Source: Macrostomum hystrix (taxonomy: Eukaryota > Platyhelminthes > Macrostomidae). Taken from it: 64,000 nt of DNA. Of this stretch, positions 40,501 through 46,640 are shown piece by piece. The notes below the pieces were generated by a model that worked only from the letters and a program-made list of their open reading frames with translations, was not told the DNA's origin and ran no database searches. The stretch lies in the NCBI GenBank assembly GCA_950097015.1, contig CATNEN010000001.1:16682501-16746500 (forward strand), read 5' to 3'. The translations under genes were made by a program, and so were the position numbers. Position 1 is the first letter of the stretch, and each line of letters opens with the position of its first letter.

Positions 40501-43500
40501 TTAATTGTGCCGCAATGAAGACTCTGATTCGCAAGGGCTACTTCGAGAGGTGAGTCCGGTTCTGAATTACTGTCGAACCCAAGTTACCCGCGATTTTTTT
40601 ATACCATTCCCATAACTTCACCCTGACTTTTCAGCATGCAGGCATTTGACTATCAGTCCATTTGCACCAATGTCACCATTCTGACTAAACGGGCCTCACT
40701 AACTATGCAAAATGTGAGTTCTAATATGATTTACTCAATCCGCTTTCATATTTTAGCTTCCCTTCTCTCTAATCTACTTTTATCCCATTAGCTACCATTC
40801 TCCCCAATCTACTTTTATCCCATTAGCTACCATTCTCCCCATTCTACTTTTATCCCATTAGCTACCATTCTCCCCAATCTACTTTTATCCCATTAGCTAC
40901 CATTCTCCCCAATCTACTTTTATCCCATTAGCTACCATTCTCCCCATTCTACTTTTATCCCATTAGATACCATTTTCCCCATTCTACTTTTATCCCATTA
41001 GCTACCATTCTCCCCAATCTACTTTTATCCCATTAGCTACCATTCTCCCCAATCTACTTTATCCCATTAGCTACCATTCTCCCCATTCTCCCCATTCTTT
41101 TATCCCATTAGCTACCATTCTCCCCATTCTACTTTTATCCCATTAGCTACCACAGTCCCCATTCTACTTTTATCCCATTAGCTACCATTCTCCCCAATAT
41201 ACTTTTATCCCATCAGCTACCATTCTCCCCAATCTACTTTTATCCCATTAGCTACCATTCTCCCCATTCTACTTTTATCCCATTAGCTACCATTCTCCCC
41301 ATTCTACTTTTATCCCATTAGCTACCATTCTCCCCATTCTACTTTTATCCCATTAGCTACCATTCTCCCCATTCTACTTTATTCCATTAGCTACCATTCT
41401 CCCCAATCTACTTTTATCCCACTAGCTACCATTCTCCCCAATCTACTTTTATCCAATTAGCTACCGTTCTCCCCAATCTACTTTTATCCCATTAGCTACC
41501 GTTCTCCCCAATCTACTTTTATCCCATTAGCTACCATTCTCCCCAATCTACTTTTATCCCATTAGCTACCATTCTCCCCATTCTACTTTTACCCCATTAG
41601 CTACCATTCTCCCCAATCTACTTTTATCCCATTAGCTACCATTCTCCCATTCTACTTTTATCCCATTAGCTACCATTCTCCCCAATCTACTTTTATCCCA
41701 TTAGCTACCATTCTCCCCTATCTTCTTTTATCCCATTAGCTACCATTCTCCCCAACCTACTTTTATCCCATTAGCTACCATTCTCCCCAATCTACTTTAT
41801 CCCATTCTTGGCTGCCCTTCGTAGACGAGTCAAAATTTTCGCACACCACCCCAAAAAACCTTTCAGCCAATCAGATTGGTTTCCAAGTTCACTGGTTGGC
41901 TGCTGCTGCAGACATATCTGTGAGTGCATATTCTTGTTTTTCACTATTGAAAAATGTATTACAGAATTCTAACAAAACTAATTTAAACCCGATTTTCGTC
42001 ATTTTAGCATCCTCTCAGATTCTGCTGTTTCAATATTCCAAGCTCTGGCTCAGGCAGCTGAAGGTACGTTTTTATTTTTATTTTTATTTTCATTCAGAAC
42101 GGAAAATTTCAGACCGTGTTTCGTGGAATTTCAGGGCAATTGGTAAAGTATTTTAGGAGATACAGAAAAAGATGTGGGTATTTTAAATACTCAAATGTAC
42201 CCCTGGTTTTTCTACTGTTAAAGCATGGGTATTACTCGTACTGTTCTTTTGCCATAGACATTTTTGCGTAACCTGCTCCTATTGCTCGAAGCTTTTTAAC
42301 GGGTGGTTAATGGCGCCATTATCTGCTTGGGGAAAGTTAACCGGACATTAATTTATCTGTGACCATTTCTGCCCGCCTGTCTAGGGCGCCATTAGGAGGC
42401 ATAGGTATTGTACCATGACTACGTGGCTATCGGGCGGGCTGATATTCGATTATTGCCATAGACGATGTCATTTTGGCCCGAAAAGTTGGGCCGATAATGG
42501 ATTATTTTTGTGTATTTTAACGTATAGCCACATACTATAAGCCACATAGTCTATGGTACAATCACAGTATTACCCAGGCTTTGCGGGCGATAATGAGAAA
42601 TCCCTCGGGCGCCTTCGGCGCCCTCTGGCTTTCCCATTATCGCCCTGAAAGCCTGGGTAATAATATACTATTAACGTAGCATTCCAGTTCGGTATGGTTT
42701 GGCCATAGACTTTGGATAGGATTTTTATCGAAATGTGAACACTCAATTAACTAAACTATATAATATACTGAAATATAACACACCCTGCCTCCTCAAGACG
42801 CAGTCGTGGCAGTCCTGGGCGATCCGCAGCCAACGACACCATTCGTCCGCCTGACCAAGGAGCAATGCGACACCATCGAGAAGGAGAAGCCGCGCACCCT
42901 GCTGCAGCTTAGAGAAGAAATTGACACCAAAGTCGACGAGGTTGTCGCTAGAATTCGCGGCAAACCAAATCCGTTGGACAAGACGGCCGAGGTCAAGAAG
43001 ACGCTGATGCAGCCGTATTGCATAGCAATGCAAAGCGGAGACCAAGAGGCCTGCGCGCACCTGTGCAAGCGGCTTCGTCAGAAGCTTGACATCAACATCT
43101 TCGTTGACCTGCTGGGTAACTGTCCTAAGCGAGTTGCGAAGGAGGTCGACTGCATCTTGCGCCGGAACATGGTGAAGCGGATAGCAACCTCGGCGTCAGC
43201 TGGGGACGGCAGCTCGTACGTCAAGAGCTGCTCAGAAGACTTCGGCTACTGCCACAGTCCGGCCGACGGTTGTTCAACAGCCAGCGACACGTCATTGTAA
43301 TTATTGCTGTCTTGCTTGTGTAAATCTGCACTTACTAAATGTCATAGGCCTTCTGATGAACCTACTAGACAACTCAATCAAAATCTAGAACGAGTCTTCA
43401 ACAACTCAAACGCTACTCTAACAACTCAACCGATACTCTAACAACTCAAACGCTACTCTAACAACTCAAACGCTACTTTAACAACTCAACCGATACTCTA

Positions 43501-44952
43501 ACAACTCAAACGCTACTCTAACAACTCAAACGCTACTCTAACAACTCAACCGATACTCTAACAACTCAAACGATACTGTAACAACTCAAACGATACTGTA
43601 ACAACTTAAACGATACTCTAACAACTCTAACAACTCAAACGATACTCTAACAACTCAAGCGCCTCTTCTTTAACGTCTCGAGCGACTCTATCGCCAAATT
43701 AACACGTTTCATAACATTTTTAAGTCGCGTGTGAGAAACGTTTCGATACAAATGGCCATCAAAAAAACTATATTTTTTCTTATCGTGAATGGTTGCTGGA
43801 AAGATAAGACTTCTCACCAGTCTCAACAATGCTTATTTTCAGCAAAATCCATGTTCGAGACGTGCCTAAAACAAATCTAGTCTTTGTCGCTGTCGAGGGC
43901 GATCCGAACTGCAACTGCCGCGGCTGCAGCGACATCATCGGCGTCACGGAGCTGAAGTCCGGCCCAAGCAACTATACCAAGCCGCGACCTCCGAGAGCAC
44001 AGCCGCCATGGGGAGTGAAAGACATTCGGCTGCAGGTGAGACAGATTATTGTTCTAGAAAATCTACTCATTTTACCAGGATGATTTTAAGAATCAAGTAT
44101 TTTTGACGCTAAAACAATCAACCAGGTCGCTAGCTGTCCAGAACATCAAGAAATTCAATTTCTGACAGAAACAAGGCGCACTTTTCCCATTCAGTCAAGT
44201 CAAATCGATGACGGCTTTGCGTGGCTCCCAAAGACCAATAGGAGAAAAGGGACGGGAAACTAGGTTTCTTAGAAACATTTTTGGAGGCCGTTTCGTCGCT
44301 AAAAAATTCACTATCGAGATAAAATTTACTCCACTTCCTTTTTAGTGACTATTGATTGGAGGTGGACCAAATGCTATTTTGAGTCATCGATTTCTGTCAA
44401 GCTTTATTTGAGAAAACAGCGATGGGAAACAATAGAACATGGGTCGGCAAACTCCGGCCCGCGGGCCAGATGCGGCCCTCGAAGCTCCCAAATCCGGCCC
44501 GTTGCCCCTTCTAACGTCTGCAGTGTCCTGTTTCATCTCTCCCCTGTCTTATCTCTCCCGTATCTCATCTCTCCCGTGTCTCATCTCTCCCGTGTCTAAT
44601 CTCTCCCGTGTCTCATCTCTCCCGTGTCTAATCTCTCCCGTGTCTCATCTCTCCCCTATCTCATATTTATACAGTCAATGCGGCCCGTTGTCGTCTTTTA
44701 GGTTCTCTCTTTGGCCCGCCAGCAAACAAGTTTGCCTACCCCTGCAATAGAACCAGCCTTCAACCATATAGCTTTTTGTTTTTCTACATTCTCTATGATC
44801 TGGCTTGATATTCCTATTGTTAATTAATTGTAAACCAACAGGACAATGCCACAGTGTGCAGCAAAGACGCATTAATTGGACGACAAGCCGTGGGACACAT
44901 CAGTATTCTTTCCGTAGCCTTCATAGCTACGCTGGTTCGATCGATGACTTGA
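3192..44952 (+). CDS. cacna2d: Voltage-gated calcium channel alpha-2/delta subunit (CACNA2D3/4-like), complete, 24 exons
   Basis: Joined exons: 3192-3295, 4862-4940, 5366-5485, 5572-5634, 6742-7000, 7338-7551, 7641-7791, 9444-9584, 9914-10144, 10550-10684, 11300-11392, 11531-11560, 35841-36086, 36968-37027, 37606-37770, 37862-38038, 38329-38823, 40002-40549, 40635-40713, 41867-41919, 42008-42063, 42798-43296, 43843-44035, 44842-44952. The sum is 4,302 bp with no frame conflict (1,433 residues; the family is usually about 1,100). The protein is an extracellular, membrane-anchored auxiliary subunit that promotes trafficking of high-voltage-activated calcium channels. It shows signal peptide, VWA-N, VWA with intact MIDAS (DNSGSM, about residues 296-301), RVFTFLVG and QISTLSDVKENV typical of alpha-2/delta-3/4, Cache segment and hydrophobic C-terminus. 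Weakest points: the acceptor of exon 13 (GAG at 35840), the 10-codon exon 12 and the donor at 43297 (GTAATT). Confidence 0.9.
3305..3440 (+). repeat. 11-bp minisatellite in alpha-2/delta intron 1
   Basis: About 12 units of an 11-bp motif (ATGCCATTTCT, variants GTGCCATTTCT and GCCACTTCT) begin about 10 bp after the exon 1 donor. Confidence 0.85.
3485..4752 (+). repeat. 22-bp minisatellite in alpha-2/delta intron 1
   Basis: About 57 copies of a 22-bp unit (GTCACTCCTATCCATTAG followed by ATCT or ATAT). A few 23-bp copies carry an extra T (CATTTAG). ATCT and ATAT variants are interspersed rather than segregated, consistent with local unequal exchange. A second private array, distinct from the 11-bp one, in the same intron. 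Confidence 0.95.
5086..5345 (+). repeat. 34-bp minisatellite in alpha-2/delta intron 2
   Basis: About 7.5 copies of a 34-bp unit containing GGTGGGTCATTACCCC. The last partial copy ends about 20 bp before the exon 3 acceptor at 5365, so the array abuts the 3' splice site. Confidence 0.92.
5755..6720 (+). repeat. 21-bp minisatellite in alpha-2/delta intron 4
   Basis: About 45 copies of a 21-bp unit (CCCATAGAATTGTCCCACAT plus T); AAT, TAT and CAC variants mix. The 5' edge degenerates into AATATACCACACTTCC copies. It produces long apparent ORFs on both strands that are repeat translations, not genes. Confidence 0.95.
7160..7300 (+). repeat. About 27-bp minisatellite in alpha-2/delta intron 5
   Basis: Five or so copies around GTTAATCCAATCACACCTG, with GATCGGTCT between copies. 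The array stops about 35 bp before the exon 6 acceptor. Confidence 0.8.
7641..10684 (+). CDS. cacna2d: alpha-2/delta exons 7-10: VWA domain with MIDAS
   Basis: Exon 7 encodes YPKDMVILLDNSGSMKG, the DxSxS metal-ion-dependent adhesion site that channel trafficking requires in this family. Exons 8-9 continue through GISDYKEALEEAF and IVLISDGAP (second MIDAS segment). Exon 10 gives RVFTFLVG, IACSNRGYF and QISTLSDVKENVQ, closer to alpha-2/delta-3/4 than to types 1/2. Introns 7 and 8 hold AT-rich sequence and a SINE; intron 9 holds a 21-bp minisatellite. Confidence 0.9.
7792..9443. other. AT-rich intron 7 of alpha-2/delta
   Basis: A 1.65-kb intron with no minisatellite, no recognisable mobile element and no coding exon on either strand. 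It is the main exception to the repeat-filled introns of this gene. Confidence 0.6.
9628..9852 (-). mobile_element. tRNA-derived SINE, family B, copy 1 (alpha-2/delta intron 8)
   Basis: On the minus strand a tRNA-like head has A box GTGGCAGAGCGGTTATCG (9823-9840) and B box GAGCTCGATTCC (9786-9797). A body with GCCAACCTTCAAGACGC and the tail region CAGATGTACACACCTGTG follow. The same arrangement recurs near 59.6 kb and, in part, near 61.2 kb, confirming a dispersed family. Confidence 0.75.
10165..10400 (+). repeat. 21-bp minisatellite in alpha-2/delta intron 9
   Basis: About 11 copies of a pyrimidine-rich unit (CACACTTCTCATCCTTTTCG plus C). It degenerates into further C/T-rich sequence up to the exon 10 acceptor at 10549, so the downstream half of the intron is one long polypyrimidine stretch. 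Confidence 0.88.
10685..11299. other. alpha-2/delta intron 10, unique sequence
   Basis: 615 bp of moderately AT-rich intron. I see no tandem repeat and no exon with flanking splice sites. Confidence 0.5.
11300..38823 (+). CDS. cacna2d: alpha-2/delta exons 11-17: Cache region, Ser/Thr/Ala-rich insert, giant Helitron-filled intron
   Basis: Exon 11 reads RYIPVTARTN then HFFVWTGVH; exon 12 is a 30-bp micro-exon (PHLAIRMVEY) with GCAG acceptor and GTAAGC donor. After a 24-kb intron, exon 13 encodes a low-complexity Ser/Thr/Ala/Gly stretch (PSTTPAATTTSAAPTT) ending in KLRISYKASKG. Exons 14-15 encode GIGRLIGVAGLDVP and YIFIVTNNGHVLFHPEF, the Cache-type segment. Exon 17 contains ATPFSMALALPW, FCEFPPHLLAQ and AEFLKRVVIDALSTETAKDIWRA split by variable sequence. 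The exon 13 acceptor choice at 35840 is forced by phase and is weak, so an undetected exon in the long intron is possible. Confidence 0.75.
12391..12421 (+). repeat. Inverted repeat at the leader/array junction of Helitron X1
   Basis: ATAGCACAC (12391-12399) pairs perfectly with GTGTGCTAT (12413-12421) around a 13-nt loop. The 23-bp array starts on the last base of the right arm. The same hairpin is present at the same place in X3 (24270-24300) and X2 (29564-29594). Confidence 0.85.
12421..21782 (+). repeat. 23-bp minisatellite of Helitron X1 with 230-bp higher-order repeat
   Basis: About 407 copies of a 23-bp unit (GGCTAAACCAGAGTCTGAAT plus CAT). Variant units (GCAAAACCAG, AAACAGAGTTTAAATCATAG, CCAGCGTC, CAGAGTTTG) recur in fixed order every ten units. 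The GCAAAACCAG variant begins at 13021, 13251, 13481, 13711 and 13941, exactly 230 bp apart. The same ten-unit block recurs at 15.9-18.0 kb. Flanking parts are less ordered. Confidence 0.97.
21783..22756 (+). repeat. 18-bp minisatellite of Helitron X1
   Basis: About 54 copies of an 18-bp unit (ATCATTGTCAACTGGGGG), with variants ATAATTGTC, ATCATCATC and GGAACATTG. It follows the 23-bp array without a spacer and ends about 100 bp before the Helitron 3' terminus. Confidence 0.95.
22858..23356 (+). mobile_element. Helitron X copy 2, left part (interrupted)
   Basis: Starts TCCACTATACTAAA directly after the CTAG of X1 and runs 499 bp, matching the leader of X1 and X3, to ...CTGCATCAAA. The continuation TCATTTAGACTAATTTTC is found at 29480. 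A 6.1-kb insertion lies precisely between A 23356 and T 29480, the A|T target of Helitrons. Confidence 0.85.
23357..23683 (+). mobile_element. Short non-autonomous Helitron Y (327 bp)
   Basis: Begins TCTAATATACTAAAAATG and ends CTAG (23680-23683). It has a perfect 7-bp-stem hairpin GCTACCC-AGA-GGGTAGC at 23655-23671, 8 nt before CTAG. It shares the CCCGAACGGCTCAACCGATT block with family X but has its own body and 3' hairpin, so it is a related family. It is immediately followed by the 5' end of X3. Confidence 0.85.
24300..28404 (+). repeat. 23-bp minisatellite of Helitron X3
   Basis: About 178 copies, rich in the GGCTACACCAG and GAATCAAGG variants that are rare in X1. A large internal duplication is marked by AACCATGCAGAG at about 26308 and 27216, and by the truncated unit ATGGCTCATAGC near 26970 and 28105. 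Followed by an 18-bp array at 28405-29378. Confidence 0.95.
28405..29378 (+). repeat. 18-bp minisatellite of Helitron X3
   Basis: Same unit as in X1 (ATCATTGTCAACTGGGGG) and largely the same order of variants, with a rearranged segment near 28750-28850 shared only with X2. Confidence 0.93.
29594..33928 (+). repeat. 23-bp minisatellite of Helitron X2
   Basis: About 188 copies, nearly identical in variant order to the X3 array. The landmark GCAGAG is at 31607 and 32745 here, against 26313 and 27221 in X3. Offsets are 5,294 and then 5,524, so X2 contains exactly 230 bp (ten units) more between these landmarks. Confidence 0.95.
33929..34902 (+). repeat. 18-bp minisatellite of Helitron X2
   Basis: Same length and order of variants as the X3 18-bp array, so the two appear near-identical. 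Confidence 0.93.
35004..35840. other. Right part of alpha-2/delta intron 12 (unique, AT-rich)
   Basis: The host intron resumes after the Helitron array with TAAAAAATCTAAATAT. There is no repeat. A pyrimidine-rich stretch at 35770-35795 probably serves the exon 13 acceptor. Confidence 0.5.
36087..36967. other. alpha-2/delta intron 13, AT-rich
   Basis: 881 bp without a tandem array. Around 36190-36370 the motif TAGAT(A/C)T and its complement recur on both strands, but I could not define element ends. Confidence 0.4.
37080..37602 (+). repeat. AATC-type microsatellite, alpha-2/delta intron 14
   Basis: A degenerate block up to 37320 passes into nearly pure AATC tetranucleotides with AACC interruptions, reaching within 5 bp of the exon 15 acceptor (CGTAG at 37601-37605). 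The array replaces a normal polypyrimidine tract. Confidence 0.92.
38045..38280 (+). repeat. About 20-bp minisatellite in alpha-2/delta intron 16
   Basis: About 11 copies of TCACCTGTTAGACAGGAGTG, with some copies carrying TCACCTTGT. It begins within the donor of exon 16 (GTGAGCACCTGTCAGACAGG). Each unit contains the inverted repeat CCTGT-TAG-ACAGG. Confidence 0.92.
38843..39530 (-). mobile_element. Solo LTR of a retrotransposon (688 bp) in alpha-2/delta intron 17
   Basis: The element starts TGTAGTGACAG and ends GGCATTACA (TG...CA with short inverted ends TGTARTG/CATTACA), flanked on both sides by GTGG (38839-38842 and 39531-39534) as a 4-bp target duplication. No internal region or second LTR is present. 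Minus orientation is inferred: a GC-rich upstream part with two CCAAT boxes (reverse of CTGATTGGCG and CCAATCAG near 39372 and 39438) precedes the spliced-leader-like segment and an ATTAAA. It may instead be a dispersed SL-gene-derived repeat; the TG...CA ends and duplication favour an LTR. Confidence 0.65.
39156..39199 (-). ncRNA. Spliced-leader-like sequence inside the LTR
   Basis: Read on the minus strand it contains GCCGTAAAGACGGTCTCTTA, then GGCGAAGGCTCAATTTATTG and CAT. From memory this differs from the Macrostomum spliced-leader exon at only a couple of positions, and flatworm leaders typically end TTGCATG. Here CAT is followed by AGCG rather than a GT donor, so it is probably not a working SL RNA gene but an SL-derived or SL-mimicking segment. 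Confidence 0.5.
39540..39967 (+). repeat. 46-bp minisatellite in alpha-2/delta intron 17
   Basis: About 8 copies of a 46-bp unit (ACCATAGACACACAAACGAG, then ACACAAGAGACCCACTCACA, then GGTAAC), beginning with an AC microsatellite. It starts about 10 bp after the solo LTR and ends 35 bp before the exon 18 acceptor. Confidence 0.93.
40002..44952 (+). CDS. cacna2d: alpha-2/delta exons 18-24: delta-like C-terminal region
   Basis: Exon 18 encodes GISLFFLWTSSGLSRWF, TCSQLNVQCYLLDRSGF and GFDQVNCAAMKTLI, matching the family pattern of paired cysteines then a DNNGF-like motif. Exon 20 gives VSKFTGWLLLQTY. Exon 22 is long (499 bp), charged and helical (LLQLREEIDTKVDEVVARI), longer than the usual linker. 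Exon 23 encodes VPKTNLVFVAVEG and CNCRGC, matching the conserved PNSNLLLLV/CxC segment. The last exon ends GHISILSVAFIATLVRSMT, a hydrophobic tail consistent with GPI anchoring or a short membrane segment. Confidence 0.82.
40755..41812 (+). repeat. 35-bp minisatellite in alpha-2/delta intron 19
   Basis: About 30 copies of a 35-bp unit (CTACTTTTATCCCATTAG, then CTACCATTCTCCCCAAT). Each unit contains a pyrimidine run followed by TTAG|C, resembling a 3' splice site. The real acceptor of exon 20 is 55 bp downstream. Confidence 0.95.
42235..42710 (+). mobile_element. Foldback-type element with nested inverted repeats, alpha-2/delta intron 21
   Basis: ATTGTACCATGACTACGTGG (from 42407) is the imperfect reverse complement of the stretch ending ATAGTCTATGGTACAAT (to about 42562). 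Next to it is a 95-bp near-perfect hairpin (42568-42662). The motif GCCATAGAC occurs at about 42254, 42467 and 42702. The combination suggests a non-autonomous foldback/MITE cluster; its exact ends are unclear. Confidence 0.5.
42568..42662. repeat. 95-bp imperfect palindrome
   Basis: TATTACCCAGGCTTT...GGGCGATAATG on the left pairs with CATTATCGCCC...AAAGCCTGGGTAATA on the right. The centre GGGCGCC-TTC-GGCGCCC continues the stem almost without interruption. Confidence 0.9.
43385..43662 (+). repeat. 20-bp minisatellite in alpha-2/delta intron 22
   Basis: About 13 copies of ACAACTCAAACGCTACTCTA, with variants ACCGATACTCT and ACGATACTGT; the last units are 10-20 bp partials. Confidence 0.92.
44438..44744 (+). 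mobile_element. hAT-type MITE in alpha-2/delta intron 23
   Basis: Flanked by an exact 8-bp duplication CAATAGAA (44430-44437 and 44745-44752). The left end is CATGGGTCGGCAAACTCCGG and the right end, read inversely, CAGGGGTAGGCAAACTTGTT, the CAGGGGT-like terminal inverted repeat of hAT elements with GGCCCGC-rich subterminal sequence. Its interior holds a small minisatellite. No transposase; non-autonomous. Confidence 0.85.
44530..44660 (+). repeat. 16-bp minisatellite inside the hAT MITE
   Basis: About 8 copies of TCTCATCTCTCCCGTG (variant GTCTAATCTCTCCC) lie between the two subterminal GCGGCCC blocks of the MITE. Confidence 0.88.
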
Positions 44953-46560
44953 AAAGATAACTGCAGTTCTCATTCAACCTTTAGTGTGCTGTTTTTTATA
45001 GATGAACTAACAAAATAACTTGTGATAATTGTAAATCTAGTATTCCGATTCTCAATGACTGAATGTTTTAAGTAGATGAATGTGTGCTTACCTGTCTAAA
45101 GCAATTTAGAATTGCTTTAACACTGGCAACCTGTCAGACAGAATAGTATATTATTAAAAAGGTGGTTATCTATTAGATATGAGATTTTAGCGTACAAATA
45201 GCGACGTTAGACAGGTTATTACACTGTCCTAATAGCGGTTTCACCTGTTAGACAGGTTATTGCACTGTCCTAATAGCGGTTTCACCTGTTAGACAGGTTA
45301 TTGCACTGTCCTATTAGCGGTTTCATCTGTTAGACAGGTTATTACACTGTCCTATTAGCGGTTTCATCTGTTAGGTTATTTCAGTACTGTTAAAATAGCG
45401 GGTACCTGCTAGACTGGTAATTCTATAGTCCTAATAGCGGTTACCTGTTAGACAGGCTATTACACTGTCCTAATAGCGGGTACCTGATAGACAGGTTATA
45501 ATCCTGTTCTAAAAAAGGGCTTATCTGTTAGACTGGCAGTTGTACTGTTCTTAAAGTGGTTAGAATCAGACCACAAGAACTAGCGAATCTAACTATAGTG
45601 GTTGTTAGAATCGTACCTGTTAGATTTAAGTTTTTAGCATACTTGTTAGTGTACTGAGGAATTCGATTACAGATTGGTAAATGTGTGGCAAAAATTATTA
45701 CAAATGAATATAGGATTATCAGCATTTCATCCATCATTCGTATGTGTAGCATAAATATCAAATAGCATTGACAGCTATTCATGGTCATGCATAGACAACT
45801 TTTTAGTTTAGACAGAACGTGATTTACTGTTGTTTTTGTGATAATATTCAAGATGAAAGATGATGATCCTTTGTTTTTTTCAGCTTTCTCAACTAGCTTA
45901 TATTATATCACGAACACTCGTAATGAAAGAAAAAAAATCATTTTTTGCATAAGTTACATTATTTTATTTTTTACTCATACTGTCAGCGCAGTCTTATATA
46001 GTCTAGTACTTCTGTTATACAAATATCTGCTCTTCACTCTATAAGTATTTTTTATTCACCCACTTAATGACACAGACTTCTAATTACTAATAATCATTCA
46101 TATCGATAATCTAATAGGTCAGATTTTTGTTTACATAATACCTGTTTGTGTTGGTTTGACTTATTTTTGTCTCATTGTGCGGCAGACTCATTCCTAACCA
46201 AAGTAAAAAACGGTAAGACAGAAAGACACCAAGAAGAAAATATAGGTTTTCCAATTTTCTTTGTCAAATTAGTTGTTTTTATTCCGCCATCGCTAGGTAA
46301 GTCCAACAAGCAGCAGAAGCAAAAGCTAATGATTAGACAATATTGATTAGTTTTGAAACCGGATTTAAACAATAGATAAACCGCTTTATTGGCAATGCTT
46401 TGAACAATAAAAAATAAACCCAAGTCTAGAACGGATTGCAAGAAGTTCAATTAATAGTCAAGTTGTCTAATTAATTTAATATTCGTCTGTAATGTCTAAA
46501 CCAACCTGAATTAGTTTGAACAGTTCCACAATATAATACCTGTTATTAAGTCTAAATTGT
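44953..46560. other. Convergent intergenic spacer between alpha-2/delta and TCTP
   Basis: The 3' ends of a plus-strand and a minus-strand gene face each other. It holds the 45.2-kb minisatellite and AT-rich sequence. No supported gene is seen in 45.55-46.56 kb. Confidence 0.5.
45180..45545 (+). repeat. About 41-bp minisatellite downstream of alpha-2/delta
   Basis: About 8 copies built on CCTAATAGCGGTTTCACCTG, then TTAGACAGGTTATTGCACTGT, degenerating at the right side. It contains CACCTGTTAGACAGG, the same palindromic core as the 38.1-kb array. Confidence 0.88.
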
Positions 46561-46561
46561 T

Positions 46562-46571
46562 TTTATTTATT
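46562..46571 (-). terminator. Polyadenylation signals of TCTP
   Basis: Two overlapping AATAAA motifs on the minus strand (TAATAAATAAAA), about 70 bp after the stop codon at 46641. Confidence 0.75.
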
Positions 46572-46640
46572 ACTTAAGCGAGCAGAGGCTGCTGCTGCTG
46601 TTGCTGAGGCTCGTCTGCTCAGATCGCTCGGCTTCCTCTC

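Noticed and set aside
42019-42063. Alternative alpha-2/delta exon reading ILLFQYSKLWLRQLK using acceptor at 42018
   Set aside because: Phase does not fit the upstream exon (two bases carried) or the downstream exon (two bases needed); starting at 42008 fits both.
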